Shown here piece by piece: positions 36,301 through 49,900 of a stretch of 64,000 nucleotides of DNA. The stretch comes from Dipylidium caninum (Eukaryota > Platyhelminthes > Cestoda > Cyclophyllidea > Dipylidiidae): positions 3,348,001 through 3,412,000 of the forward strand of contig QEYB01001046.1 in assembly GCA_017562135.1 (NCBI GenBank), read 5' to 3'. The position numbers were made by a program, and so were the translations under genes. The notes under the pieces are model-generated. The model saw only the letters and a program-made list of their open reading frames with translations, did no database searches and was not told where the DNA came from. Every line of letters begins with the position of its first letter. Within the stretch, counting starts at the first letter, position 1.

Positions 36301-39300
36301 TCAAGATATAGGGAATGATAAATATTTTGTGCTATAAAACCGATATTTGTTGCGGACGGCAGTACGGAAATAAAATTACATCGAAAACTTGGTGTTTGCT
36401 CTTTGCATAGACACCTGACGTGGAATTCGGCCCCACGGCTGTAGGATATGCAAATCGGGCTCGTTTAACGATGTTACTAGGCCTTTACGATGCCTGTTTG
36501 GAATTCGAGTCGAAAAATCTCCTTAGCGATATCACCGATGCCGAGTGAGTTTGTTTTTTAACCTGAAAGAGCTGTAGGTTTTTGATCCCATTTCCAAACT
36601 TTGTATTTCATATACCCTTGACAGTTATAGCGTTTGGCTTAAGGATACATGTCTCCTCCCTTTTCTCGATCATGTAGAAGTCCTCATATTGGGCTAATGT
36701 ATATTTAGGTCCTCATTGCTACTTTTACGGCATAATTACTTCTAGGATGGTCCCGTTTTGTTTCCAGTCGAACGTTTAATAAGTTGTTCTTCTCATAGCG
36801 CTTCGTGGTCTGACCTGAGGCGGCTGTTTGCACGCCGCGAATCCGCACGGAAACTTCTTTTCCACATTCCTGATGAAGATGTTGAAAAGGCTTCAAGAGC
36901 AGCTGCTTCCTCTGTCGCAACGACCATGGTTGATGCCAACCTCTGTTTCGTGGGTACCGCAGAAGGGCGCCTCCGTGGGGCGCTCCTCCTCTCGAGCTGC
37001 GATCGATAGTGAGTGCCCTGCCACGGGCTCTTCTCTCCGCCTCTACCGCCCCAGCTTTCGGGCTGCACCTTCTGCAGACATCTTGCGCGCGCCTCTCTGA
37101 GCTCACCTCCCCCACGTCTTGTGGAAACGGTGGCGGCAGATTATCGCCTCAGCCGCTCCTTGCTGTCGTCTACCGCTCGGCCCTAGTTCGTATTGTAGCT
37201 GGAATTCTACGGTACAGTTTTTTTCACTTCCTTTTAATGACTTGATGACATATAAAGGGGCTTTAGTTTACGGTAACTGTTATTCGGGTTTCAATCCAGC
37301 CGGCCTTTGAAATGAAGTATTATGAGTAGATGGTTCTCTCTACCATACTGCATGCTGATTTCGAGCCAATCGCTAACTCCTTAGAGCAACTAGTAGTTGA
37401 AAATGTGTCAAATTTAACTGAACGATGAACGTATACGACATATTAAGTGACTTATTTTTGTCGAAGAATAATTTTATTGAGAATGATTCGTTAGATATTG
37501 CTTGCTGGGTCATCCCCTCATTTTTTGTCAAGACGGGAGGATTGTGAGGTTACTAAGGCTAAAAATTGGTTGTTTTGCGGTTGATATCACCACTGGTTAA
37601 AATATTTGTCACGTGCAACCTCTTGGAATTGTTAGCAAAACCACAGGGAGTAGTCTTAGTATGTTATTTGTTCAACTCATATTCTTGTTATTAGTAAAAG
37701 GAACATTTTAATGTCAGCTGGTGTTTGCCGTGTTTTTCCCTGCCACATCTTCTTTCATGTGTGAAGACTTACATATTAAATTTGGGGTCGATCAGTAAGT
37801 TACGAGTGGCCTACTTAGCAAGCCACAGTTGCGCGGATTTTCTTTCGGTGTGTTGATAACAGATGAGGTCGATGCAAAAAATGTCGCAGTCGCATTTTTT
37901 CCCGTTAACACAGAATCACAATCCGATTCTATGCGGCTTATCTGGACGCCTTAGAGAATGAACCCCAGAGTACAGTAACCTTGGAACCCGTATCAACAGC
38001 AGCGCTCCAGACCACATCGATGTGCTTCTCGATTATCATCGATAGCCTTGGAAGCCGACACCTCTTACGACTTGTCTGCGCGCTTTATTCGGTGGCAGTT
38101 GGTCCCAAACCCCTTACCGAGGCTGATGCTGGAGATGAAGAAATGGAAACGGAGGGAACTAGGAGGAGAGTCGAGGGTTGTAATGTCGAGGAAGAACACT
38201 CCTCTGAGCAAACTGTATTGAATCAAGCGCGCTCTTTCACCGTCGTGGTGAAGTTGTTTAAGGTGAGTGGCCTTTAAATTCCCTGAAAAGTGGTCAGTAG
38301 TACACTGCTGGGAAAAGAATGGCGTTAATCGGTCTATTATATTAGGAGTGGGTTACCCGTATTTTGACTGCCGTGTCGCACTCTCCCGGTATCCGGAGTC
38401 AACAATCTGCCAGTAAACAGACAACAACCATCCGTGAAAACGCACTTCTCACCGACCTCACTATTCTTTTGCCAATGCTCATCTGTCTTTGTGAAGCTAG
38501 AACTGTTGCCCTGGCCACAACATCCGCGAATGCCAGGTAATTAGGTGGTTGGATATCCTAGGGCTAACTTAGATCCTTTGTCAAGTCCTGACGACGCTTT
38601 TACTATCTCATTTTCTGTGTTGTTTATCTTAGATCCCCTAACATCTTATTCGGTATCATTCAACTCTTTTCACCGCTATTAAGATTATTTTTGATAACTG
38701 CTCTAGCATATGTACCCAGTGCACTTTAATTTGAATCTCACATTGACTCCCTCCAACAGCTAAATTTTGCAAATTTAACTAACTTTCAGTGTGCCGTAAA
38801 GCGTTACCTTTTCACAGGATGAGTATATCTCATTATTTTCCGGTTTTTTTCTGTACATGTGGGTAGTTTTCAGCCAACTCCTCGCCTGTCTTTCATTTCC
38901 CATGCTCGTCATCCTAGACTCGTGCCTTACCTAATCATTGTGGTCAGGGACCTCATTTACTGATTGCCACCTTGAAATTATTTCTAGCATTACTTCATCG
39001 CTACTACCAGATTTCTCTGGACTGGACCGAGTCCTTGTTTGGCTGCTGCGCTTGCTGAACACGAAAGGGGAAGCCTTCGAAAGTAGAGCTGGTGGTCAGG
39101 CAACCGCGCAGATAGTGTCTATGGCGCTCCAACTCGCCCGTCTATTAGGCTCTGCGGCGGCCTGTGCATCTCGCGATTTGACCACCATCGCGCATCGGCG
39201 CTCTTCCGCCGGCATTGCCTCCGTTGTGGACCTCACTTGGGACGATCTGGTCATCCTTCTAGCCGCTGATATACGAGCTGTCCTCGGCGACATTGAAAGT

Positions 39301-42300
39301 GATGTAAGCCTCCAAACAGGGACCTTTCATCTCCTAATCTTACATCCTACCGATGTAATAGGGTTCTGACTCGTTGCCCATAGTTTGGACGGTATTGTGC
39401 GCACTCAGCCGTTTTGGACTAATCACCGATTCGTTAAGGATTTCCGATTACTGTCATTCGGACAATGATTACTATTTTATATTTTTCTCTGATCTTTTTC
39501 ATGATAATTCCTGAACCGAACAGTGTTGATTACCGCTTATTTGAAAGTCGGGATCTGAGTGTCACCCCTGAATTTAAAGTTTCATTCATAAACTTTTTAA
39601 TGATCCTTTTCTTATTTGTCTCATTCTTGGACGCTGTAAACCCTCGCTCAACATCTGTTGACCAGCGAATATGAGCTTTAAAAATCCATTTTTCTTTGGG
39701 AAGAACGACGGCATGTCTATGTGATTTAATTTTACTGCATCGTTTTCACTATCTCAACTTCTGCAAAATGGATATTTTTTCTGTTTCTGCTTATACTCTT
39801 CCATCGCATCGCATCGCCTTTGCCGATCTGATTTACCTTGGTATTTCATGTTTTGAGTCTACAGCACAAGGTCTTTCTTTCCTCGCAGCCGACGTCTTCT
39901 CCCCTTGCTTCCCCTCACCATCATCATTCCCCTCCTGATGGGCCATCCAAGGCAAGCGTCTTTCCTCTGGTGAGCAGTGAGTTCGCTGCCAAATCGGTCC
40001 TGCAAATTTTATTATCAACATTCAACCAAGCCCTCGAGGATGTCTCCTGGCTTGTTGATAGCATTGAACAGGAGGTCCAGCGGGATATCTTGGGCAAGTT
40101 TTTTAGTTGGCCCTACTAGATGAAATGCTATTTCGTTTGTTATGGTGTTATTGTCAAGTTTCTTTCCAGAATATCATAAACGCCTGTATTTCCTCTATTA
40201 TCATCTGTTTACAAACTGTGGCTTGGAGTGTTGGGACTTTCATACAAAAAGGTCTTTTTATGTATTGGTAAATCTAAATTCGTCAGTTCTACCGGCGTGG
40301 CTCTGTCAAAGCTTTGGAATAAATGTGGGGGTGACGAGGCATACATCTCGTCTTTCTCATCGTTTTTTTGCCTCTGGTACTGCGTGTGTGTCAGAATTTG
40401 GAAACAGATTTGCTTTACATCTTATTCAATCTCATATCTCCTTCAAGTTATACCGCTTTTTCTGATATCTATTCCCCTTTACCACTTTTGTCTTAAATGC
40501 GATCTTTAATTAAAATTATCCAACATTCATTCTCCTCCGAGTTTTTTTTAATTTTTAGATAATATTTGACCTTGGGAAAACACTTCATAAGCCCAATGCA
40601 TGCCTAAATTTGCGGCATACATACCGCATTTTCTGACAAGTAAATGAGCTCGTTAAAACTTGGCGGTAGGGGGTGCATGTTAAGTAGCTAACGTAAATTA
40701 GTTACGAAGTTTTGAATTTACTTACATTAGCAGTGTTTAAGTATATATGAAGAGCGGAGGAGGAGGAGGTCAGTTTTCTGTTAGCTTTGACTTATGCAAA
40801 ATGCTTTCAGCATTCTTCCTGCAAATACATCAATGTTAGCTAGATTTTATTTGTAAAATGTGAACTAAACCCTATGCATTAAGAAAGCCCGTATACCCGC
40901 GCTATCAGTTACTTGGGTTTTGCTCGTTTTAAAGAAAGCAGACCTTCGACAACATCCGTTACTACTTTCTTCGCCTTCACGAGCCTACCCGATGCGAGAA
41001 AAGCTCGCGAGCTGGCCGTTTGTGACATGCTTCTCACTCTCGGAGAGGCTGCTGACGAGCTGCTGCAAACATCAATACGAACGTCTCATGCGTACGATGT
41101 TATCCGATGGACGACGAACTTGTTTGAACTGATGACGAAGCTCACCAAACACGTCAGTACTGTTTAGTTAGCTTATCAGTTATCTGGCTCTCTACGAGTG
41201 GTTATTGCTTCCACTTTTCCTTTGTTTTATTTTTTTTTTAGTATATTTCTCTTATTCAAAGTAGCCTCGGCACCTTTCCAACCACCTTTGAACGCGTGGT
41301 TCGTCTCTACGGTCGGCAAGTTTCACCGCATCTATATTCCTTCGTGTACTTCGTTCAAGTGAGCAGCCAACTCGATTAGATAATACCCAGGCATATGTGA
41401 CCATTTCACCAAGAAATATTATTCTTTATTGTCTCCCTACTAATCTGTGGCTAACTCCAATGTAACATCACTGACTTCATGTATGTTGGCTTATGCAGTG
41501 TTCATGTTACCATTTTTGAAACCACTGAGAGGCAATTGTCAGGGAATCTCATGAATTTTGAATAGTTTTTTTGCTTTTCCCAGTGTCATTGTGGATTTTA
41601 ATTTGTACTATTGAATAATAGAATCATTATGCTCTCTTTCCCCTCATGAAGGTCAAGGAAACAGGAAAGGCGGATCCTGTGCCCATGAAAAGAGCAAGAG
41701 TAGATAGCAGCACTAAAGGGGTGAAGAAGCACGCCCCACGTCTCTTGGTGAGTACATCTTCGTCTATAACGATTGAGTAACACTTTTCCAACTTACTAAT
41801 AGTTTCTCTCCGGTTTGGAGTAGATCTCGAAAAACCCGAAGGATGTCAAACTAATTCCACAGTTGATTTACGCCATCGAACAGTATGAGACTTTCTTGGC
41901 TAGTCTCTCCAAAAAGTCGAAGGTCTGTTCATTTTATTGGTTTTGATTGCACTTCTTCACTCCTCTTCAGTGTACATGCGGGCAGAATTTGCTTCGTACT
42001 TATCTTAACAGTTTTTCCTGATTTTATGGAGTTTTGCATGCTTATCGCATTCCATTATGTGCCTTGTTTTTCACCTACACCCAATGGTTCTCGGTCATAG
42101 TTTTCATGTTTGCATATGGTTTAAAAGTTTCTAGGGTTAATGCTTCTATGTGCCAGAATTGTTCTCATGGACTTGAGGCTTGTCGGAAAGGGGGCTAACA
42201 AATATAATTTATTAGCATGTAACAGAATTTTCAAAGGATACTTTCATCAAAGCTCAAGCGCTAATCGGTCTTTTTATCACGGCGATTTCTTGTTTACATG

Positions 42301-43927
42301 CTTCCGTTTTTGTGTACGTCCCAGCGGTGCAATACCTGTTGGGTTGGCAGCTAAGTGACTGTGGATTTTACAAAAGAATTAAAATCCAACATTTTTGCCG
42401 AGAAAATATAAATTTATCTAACCAGGCAGTGTTCGTTTTCGTCGATGACCTTTTATCATTGAATTGAGTGTGATTTGTCATCATTTTGCATGGAGCGATG
42501 AAATAACTGGTGGTCTGAAGGGGCGCAGGGTCAGGGTCGCGTGGCGTGTGGCCATGTGCGGGTGGGTGAACAACGCCCCCACGATTTGCCACTTCTGACC
42601 GCTAGGCTTGAATCATATTCCTCACTTGGGCGAGTTGTTGAACATACATGTTTGAATTGGATGTTTAACAGAAGTCAAAAGTGCAGAATTCCTTTATAAT
42701 TCCACTAAATTGACAGTATAATCTGTTTTTGGGGAATCCCTGCTCTTGATATCGCCTGGAATGGTTCATTTTGCACCACCCACGAACTCTTCCGATTAAA
42801 ACTGTTCTAAACCGTCCACTTTTCGTCGCCAGTAACTTGTCTTTTCGGAAACGGAATAATTTTGCTGCTTTTCAGATGCGTTGCACCAAATGATTTGCCT
42901 TAAGCTGGCGAGGGATCCAAAAATTGTGCCTTCTTGCATAACCGATCTTTTTAATTCTACTTTCACTTCATGTGTGCCATACATTGAGCTTCTCTGTCGA
43001 CAAGATCCACAATCTCTTCGTTGCCAGCCCAATACACTCATTAATGGGGCTATTTTTAAGAGAATCTGACATTTACCCATGCTGATATTTTCGGAATATT
43101 GCGTTTTCACGGAACTGAGCTGGCAATAGTCAACCCATTATACAATTTTATAATGTTTAACGCAATCCTCATTCGGAAACACTGTAAACATTTAGGGGAA
43201 GTTTATCTAGTTTGAGAGGGTTCTTTCTTTTCGTCCTCCATTTACATTCCTCGTGTGATTTATTTGATTAAAAAAAATATTCACTAGACCGCTTCTCTCT
43301 ACTCTCAAGACGCCTATAACATCCTCAGCACTTTTACTCCGTAATACTCGCGTTTGAAAGTCTTTTGTGGTCTAGTATATCCCTTGCACAATGAGCACTC
43401 TTTGATGTTGAACTGGTACTTCTGGTATGCACATACTTCATATTCACCTTTCGCTTATATACGTGTAATGCGGAGGTTGTTATTTACTTTCAGCAAATTT
43501 TCGGTAACTTTAATTCACAGTGTTGCGACTCTAAGTTCTAAAAATCGTAAAATTTAATCTTTTACTCGCTTCCCCGAATTCATAATTTTTAGCATCTTGT
43601 GTGGAAGCATCCTGCATTGTCTCTTTAACCCGTACTTTGCTCTTCGAGGTTTCTCTCATTGACAACATTCGCATGGGATTATCGAGGGACTTTCGAATCA
43701 ATCAAACTTCTGCGTTGACTAACTTGAAAACCGAAGCGGTGACCGACGTTGAGACCGACGCGGAATTGCCTTGCCTAAGTGAATTGGAAACATTGCACGG
43801 AGATGACCTTGAAAACAGCTCTCCGTCTGGAGGCACTGATGAGAATGACAGCGGTGGTGTAAGTGAGAACGAAATTTCAGTGCATGACCCACCCGCTTTC
43901 ACTGTGAAGCATCAATCAACTAATTAA
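30381..43927 (+). CDS. FANCI: Fanconi anaemia group I protein (FANCI), multi-exon
   Basis: Partner of FANCD2 in the ID2 clamp that is monoubiquitinated in interstrand-crosslink repair. Best-supported exons: 30381-30459, 30492-30607, about 30766-30864, about 30920-31089, about 31406-31635, about 31738-31869, 32559-32835, 33280-33403, 33462-33772, 34361-34519, 34579-34746, 35026-35256, 35751-36053, 36411-36544, 36799-37008, 37914-38262, 38346-38536, 38988-39303, 39889-40097, 40942-41152, 41241-41358, 41652-41747, 41824-41922, 43649-43927. Matches to human FANCI run in order: TWNSVVSGLVHFCFALL, LTEVFK, VTDLLGELAAL, RRIAVSGFINLLKNLRV, DLVILLAADIRAVLGDIESD (human [20 protein letters not shown]), QALEDVSWLVDSIEQEVQ, RLYGRQVSPHLYSFVYFVQ, LIPQLIYAIEQYETFLASLS plus KKSK, and GLSRDFRINQ. 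Phases agree at most junctions in the second half. In the first five exons some do not join, and 37009-37913 is unresolved. A basic nuclear-localisation-like patch (MKRARVDSS...GVKKH) is at 41680-41735. The start codon is not identified. Confidence 0.93.
33462..34519 (+). other. FANCI monoubiquitination lysine and adjacent SQ cluster
   Basis: Exon 33462-33772 contains LLTLQKMAISYSGPLRRIAV; the Lys (codon 33695-33697) aligns without gaps with human Lys523 in VLRKAMFANQLDARKSAV. The next exon, 34361-34519, is Ser/Gln-rich and contains ASQ, SSQ, NSQ, LSQ and FSQ plus one NTQ within about 50 residues. This is the same place where human FANCI carries its S556/S559/S565 SQ cluster, a target of ATR. 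The exon ends in CAG followed by GC (34520), and the next begins VALAVTLLPTDP at 34579. Confidence 0.85.
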
Positions 43928-44422
43928 TCCCGTAATCGTTGCCTTCGTTGTGTGTTTCTTAGAATTTCATAGCCAAAATACAAGACTTTTTTTGCATGAT
44001 TTTGTTGCTTTCCGCGACATTCAGTCGGAATATGGTGGTTTTGACCGCGCCGAATGTGGTAAAGGGTTGTCGACTGACCATGGCGCCCTCGTAACAGTTG
44101 TTCTTTATATTCACCCTTTTTCTACCTCGGGTTTGCGTTTGCGATATCTCTGATCGTTTATCTCTTTTTTTCTAACGCTTGTGACACTTCGTTAGATGGT
44201 GGTAAGCTTTTATAGGCACGTGGAGAAGATCTGGTGGAGCGTGCCAAGTATGCAATAGATTTTTCCGATTGGACGGAAGGTTTTGGTGTGCAAGAAACGA
44301 CACTAGCACAATCGAGTGCAGTCGTGGAGTGGCGATGAGGTGAGCAACCTTTTGAACTCTGCTGGTGCGGGATGTTAGAGCCTCCGCTGCCCTTCTCTAC
44401 CCTCGGTAAAGCTCGAGCTTAC
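43928..44422. other. Short intergenic space after FANCI
   Basis: About 500 bp after the FANCI stop codon, before the first minus-strand exon candidate. Contains the FANCI 3' untranslated region; nothing else recognised. Confidence 0.4.
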
Positions 44423-46935
44423 TGCGACGGTTCTCATTAAGCTTAAGTGTCTCTTCAACACCATCATCACTTTATCAATGGACCAGTAGGTTGAGAATCG
44501 TGACACAGGGCAGAAGCGTATGTCAGCGAGAACCTGAGAAATGTTCGTTAGCGCAACCTTAGCCGAGTGGTCTATTCGCAAGGACCTACGTTGTGCTACC
44601 TTGAACGGCTTACTATGAAAATCCCATAAATAGGCGTCCAGCTACGCTGCACATCCTGCCGACGTGTTTCACTTGAAGCAGTTTTGTTGGCGACAATGTA
44701 CTGTAATAACGAGGTATTTTTACATTAAGTGTTCTGGCGTTTAGGGAGGGCGTTCTTCTCTGCTGTTCGTTGGCCTCGTCAGTCTATTAAGGAAGCCTGC
44801 AGAGAAGACACGGTTTTAGGGGTAAGGGCTTCCTACCTCTAAATTTTACCACACCGTTGTCACAAATGCCTTGCAGAAGCGTGTCTAAATCCTCCTCTTC
44901 GAGAGGCCGATTCTGCTCAGCAAACAGGGTCACCAGGTCATTTCTATTGAAGCAGCCGTTCTGCACCTTGAGCATGCTCTTAATCTCGTCGAACAGGACC
45001 TTCGTTTGAATCGCTGGTTTATCCCTCTGTTTGCACAGTTCATCTTCCACCTGTACCTTTGATACAGTGGCACCTTCACAGGTGAATGGAAGCGACGTTC
45101 TCTCAGTATCTTAAAAAATTCACTTCGCCAATAAAATAAGTTCCCCACTAGGGCAGCTTAATGAGAAGACATCGCGTTGACTTGGCCCGTGCACACCGCG
45201 CAGGCCGCTTGAGTAGGGAGCGAAAGTGGCTTACAGAGCACGGACGAACAGGGGCACATCATGAGGCTTAAAAGTGAAGTCCCGTGTCGCCTGCTGTGCT
45301 TGCGAATTGCTCGTCAACAGCTACGACCTCGTTCGGCCTTATCATAAAATGCAGAGTCATTTGCACCAGTATTCGCTATATTGTGCATTCCACATCGATG
45401 AATGTTATGGTAACCCAGACTGCGATTTCCCTGGCTGCCTTTTTCAAATGCACTTGGCCTTGACCGACTGTGGAAGCGACGAATCAAAGACATGTGTGAA
45501 TGTAAACACAGTTAATTTATGATAATGGGAAACAGCTTTGTGATTTCCTCTCAGGAAACTTAAAGGCTACGGATCCTCTGAATGATGCTCAGACGGGATA
45601 AAGGAACCCGGCATTCGTCGTGGAATACAACCTTTATGGGATAAGGTACATTTCAAGTGCGCCGGCCCGATCGTAGCTCTATATTTGCGTAATCGCAAGT
45701 GCATCTCAACAGAGGCGCATTTTAATGTGATGGTGACGGTTAATTTTTTATTCAACGTATTTCCTCTCAAATGCACATCTGAGACGCTCACTCCCAGAGG
45801 CAAACGACAAGGAGGAGACTTTGCACGCCATCCGCGGAGAATCTCACAATGGATGCTGTTTCGCGGTCCAGAGTGATCCACCAATTTCACCATCGGTCGT
45901 AACATTGTTAGGGGGTTTGACCATCCTCAGGGAAAGCGAATGTTGGAGTGGGAGGAAACTTTTTAATCTTGACAGGAAACGGGCTTTGTCGAAACTAGGA
46001 ACCTAGTTGAACAGAGAAGCTAAACGTTTCCCTTTCCCCCTAGACTAATGAAAAGACAATCATAGGGTACCGATGAATAAGCGGAATACAGAGATTGCTG
46101 CACTCCTTCTTCACAAATAATACTGTAGAATGTTATCGAAGAGGCTTCGGAAGAGACACATCTCTTGATTCCAATGTCGTGAATGTCGCTGAAGAATATT
46201 TGTGAGTGAGGTGTTTGAGTATGCTGGCAGAGTGGCTAAGTAAATGTGTGCTGCAGACTGCTGCTACTGTTGGCCTGGTTCACGCACACCACCAGGAGAT
46301 TTGGGCTGCGCAGTTCTCGATCTGCACCCGCGGACTCTCTTGGCCCCCCCCCCCACCCCTCCCCTCCGTGAGTGAGCTTCCCTTGTCAAGCATGCCTGCC
46401 AGAAGAAATGTGAAAATTTAACGCCTACGAGTTGTCCTATTGCGAGTAGAACGTTTCTCCGTAATCACAAACATGCAAAAAGGTGTCGCAAAAAATATAA
46501 CTTGGGAGGCAGACAAAAAGCAACTCCTTAATGCTTTAGCACTACTGAGTTTCATCTGCCTCTCAGGATGGTCGAGAGCGATTAACACGACCTCCGATTC
46601 CATCATTCTTGTTCGGCCTATCACTTCAATTTATGCTTGTTAACTGTTTAACCACTGACAAAAAGACGGCGATTTTAAAGTTAGGTGAGACGGCAATCGC
46701 AAGAAGGAGCAATATCCGAACCACGCGTTTAGTTTCTTAACGCGTTCAAGGCGGTAATTCTCTTACACCTCAGATAATTACGGACGAGGAACTGACCATA
46801 CTTTTCTTTCGCCTGCCTGATGTCCTCTCGCGAAGGATAGAAGCCGTTGAGCATAAGAATGGCTTCAAGATCGTCAGTTTGGAAGTGATCCAAGTTTCGG
46901 GGGTCAAATAGTCGACTGATGCTGATCCTGTCCAT
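44423..46935 (-). CDS. Exons of an unrecognised, degenerate EF-hand-like protein
   Basis: Three minus-strand exon candidates with splice sites. Exon 46935-46769 starts at an ATG in good context (CACATGG) and encodes MDRISISRLFDPRNLDHF then TDDLEAILMLNGFYPSREDI, ending CTGAG|GTGTAA. Exon 45050-44837 (after TACAG, before GTAGGA) encodes VLFDEIKSMLKVQNGCFNRN then LEEEDLDTLLQGICDNGVVK. Exon 44533-44423 (after TCTCAG, before GTAAGC) encodes VLADIRFCPVSRFSTYWSID. The first two have the helix-loop-helix rhythm of EF-hands (DLxxLLxxxxxxLxxxDLDxLL) but lack the DxDxDG calcium ligands. Phases between the three do not match, so exons are missing or they belong to different genes. A winged-helix reading is an alternative. 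Function unknown. Confidence 0.4.
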
Positions 46936-49900
46936 GTGCGCTACTTCGACTCGCCAGTGGCCACGTGACGACGAGCCTCACGTGTTCTAATGTACGTTGC
47001 GAGTGAGTGGCACACGACATTTCCAAGGCAGGTAGGAATGCCAAGGCAGGTAGGAATGCCTTCACGAGTGTGACAGAATTGAATCAGGGGTAATTACTTC
47101 ACCGCTCATGAACGGACCATCAGACAGGGAGAAACCAATAGACTCCCTGATGAAGCCTCAAATTTTGATATACTGGGGAGGAGTTCGCACGATAAATGAG
47201 GACGATAGGGTGGAAATTCTGGGCTAGGAAAACTAACCTGTACATCTTTGTCGCTGCACATAATCAAATGTTTAATGAAAATAAGGCGCACAGTGAGGTC
47301 TTTAGTGGTGTGTCCGCGCGTGCATCGGTGTAAGTGGTTCGAGGGGGGGCCTCCACGGACGGTGCGTCCACGATTGCGGCTAACAATGACTTTGTTTTTA
47401 ATTAGTCATATCCCCGTGACGGAGGTTACAAATTCTTTGTCTGGAGTTGCTTTAACTGAAGTACTGCCTCTCGAGGACATGCCAGCCGTGAACTTAATAC
47501 CGGGCACTTTGGGGCATCAATTCAGTTTTGGTACTTGGTTAAGTCCCTGAAACTCTTTCAATAAGAAAAATTATTTTCCAATCTGGACGCAGAGATCATT
47601 CACTCTCGTCTCTTCCCCTGCCTTCCAACTTGGCGCTGTGTGTGCTCGCTTGAGCATTTATGAGCACTCGCGGGGTCGGTACATTATGAAATAAGGCTCT
47701 GGAGATAGTCAATGGCCTACTGCGTTGAGAGCTCCAATGAAGGCCTAGTATATTAGTGAGGATCACTGCGGCTACATCCAGCAACTAGCGACGAGCCGCT
47801 TCTTCAACTTAAGCGCCTTCAACACTCGTCTCCGTGGCCATAACTGCTGCGACAAATACTTTCTCCAGCTCGTCCTTATTCGCGTGTAGTTGATTGGTTT
47901 TGGGGCACTACTAGCAAAATAGGGGCTGCTGGACTCTCACCAGAGCAATTCGCCGCTAAGATGACAACTGTGTGAATCCCGTACGCACGTGCACTCAGCC
48001 CAGTCCAGAGCACTCAAGCGGAGTTCCATAAATCCGTGGCGGAGAGGCGGCGGGTGCTTAACTCGTGGCGCTCAGTGCGTACGTTGGCGGGTGTGGTAAA
48101 TAGAGGCCAAGACGTTCAGGATGCGAAGCGAGACATCGGTTTGTCAGCTTGACATCTGCCACTCACTCAAATTACGCTTTACTTGAGGTCGTGCTGCCGT
48201 ACGACCTCGCTCTGTCTTCGCCATATACCATCATATACTCCACTCCACTTTGTGAGCTGTCACTGTGGTGGAGCATTACACTTACATTAGGTTGAGAGTA
48301 GGAACAAAAACTTTTGTAGCATTTCACAACAACGTCCGTCAATTCGTTGGAAACAAATTGTTTTTTAAGTCCCTTTGCTGAAGCAGATGTGTACGCAGAT
48401 GTTAAAAAATATGCTGATAGTTAGTCGGGATTGATATGATTAACCATTTAAAAACACCTTCTCTCACCTCCTTTGGTGCATTTCTTGCCCTCAATCTTAC
48501 CTTCATTATAGTCGTCTCTCAGCACTCAAGCGCCCTGGCAAAACCGTTTGACGTGTTGACTGGCCCATCGCCCCCTGCGGGTCGTTCGCCCTGGAGACAT
48601 TCGACGCTGGTGTGGATCGGAGATGCGCTAGTGAGAGGGTCTGGTCCAAAAGGGGGCGCTTCAGGCTGCTCTAGACTAATATAAGTAACGAAGTTGACGA
48701 CCCTCTTTATTCACCAAATGTAGTCTGAACCCGTCGCACGACAATTCGCGGATCTTGCCGAAGCCGAACTTAGTTGTGCTGACAATCGAGCTATTAATCA
48801 CTGCCAACGCCCGCTGCTTCCCAGGGAAATCAACTGCGGTGATCGGAGGTTTCGCTTACGGAGGTGGACACGTTTGCGGGAGGACCAACGTACTCGCAGC
48901 ATTTGTAATTATCATTATAAGTGCATTTTATATAGACGTAATGGCTATGAGGACGGCAAATGGCGTTCGGTTGCTGACATGCCAGTAATTGCTAAATCTT
49001 CCCACTCTCTCTTTCACTTCACCCTCGGCATACTCTCACCTTCAGCAGAGCCGTCGGCGGTTTTTGTGGGCATAACTTGATGGCCCACTCACAGGGCCGC
49101 TCAACGCAACGAGGGCCAATTCAGAACTGGTTTTCAGGTCAAAAAATTGCCACTTGTACTCATGTGCAATAAATACAATTGAATTAACGAGGGGGAAAGC
49201 ACTAGCCCTGTGCGGTAGTTGCGTGTCATTTAATTTAGTGAGGCGAAACACAACAGACAGGAAGAGAAATATTGTCATTTATTAAGCCGTGAAGTGTGAC
49301 GATATTGGCAGATTTGCCTTGGTAACAGCACAGCGTAAAACGCCCATCACCGCAACGGATGAAGCTCCAACCAGTTCTACGGCCAGGCACAAATCGACTC
49401 AGCAACCGTGACCAAAAGTTGCTTACTTTAAAATGGCTTAACCATAACGGCACTTTCAATTTCCACCGGTTCATGCACACGCGGTGGGGAAGGCAGCATC
49501 TCGAATCCTCAGGAAAGGTAGGAGGCTACAGGCACAACTCGAATAGAACCCCACTTTAAACGATCTTCATAAAGGCAAAGAAATTGCGGCGTCACAGTTC
49601 AGACAGTTGACTGGTCCCGCCTTCAATTATTTTAAGCGCATATTTAGACATATCTCGGGTACGAATGGATAATGGGCCCCACCAGGCAGGGCTTAACTAC
49701 ACTTTACGAAGTGCTCATGAAATGGTAGTAAGTGCGAAATAGACCAGTTTCATTCCGAGGTCTTGACGGAGCTTCTGTAGCAATTGAGCTGATCGAGTAG
49801 TCTTGCGGCGGTGATCAGTTGGCCAAGAAGGCAAGGGTGCGGGCCGACGAGTGCAAAGACCTCTCTGAACCGCATGAGGCCGCCGGACATATGAGAGGGT

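Noticed and set aside
39889..40097. A third GC-AG intron in FANCI (TTGG|GCAAGT)
   Set aside because: Using the GC donor gives the wrong phase for the next exon. The weaker GT two bases further restores the conserved frame (GKPSTTSVTTFF).
48436..48684. Small secreted protein (hydrophobic N terminus)
   Set aside because: A single short frame with no homology; the hydrophobic start alone is common by chance.
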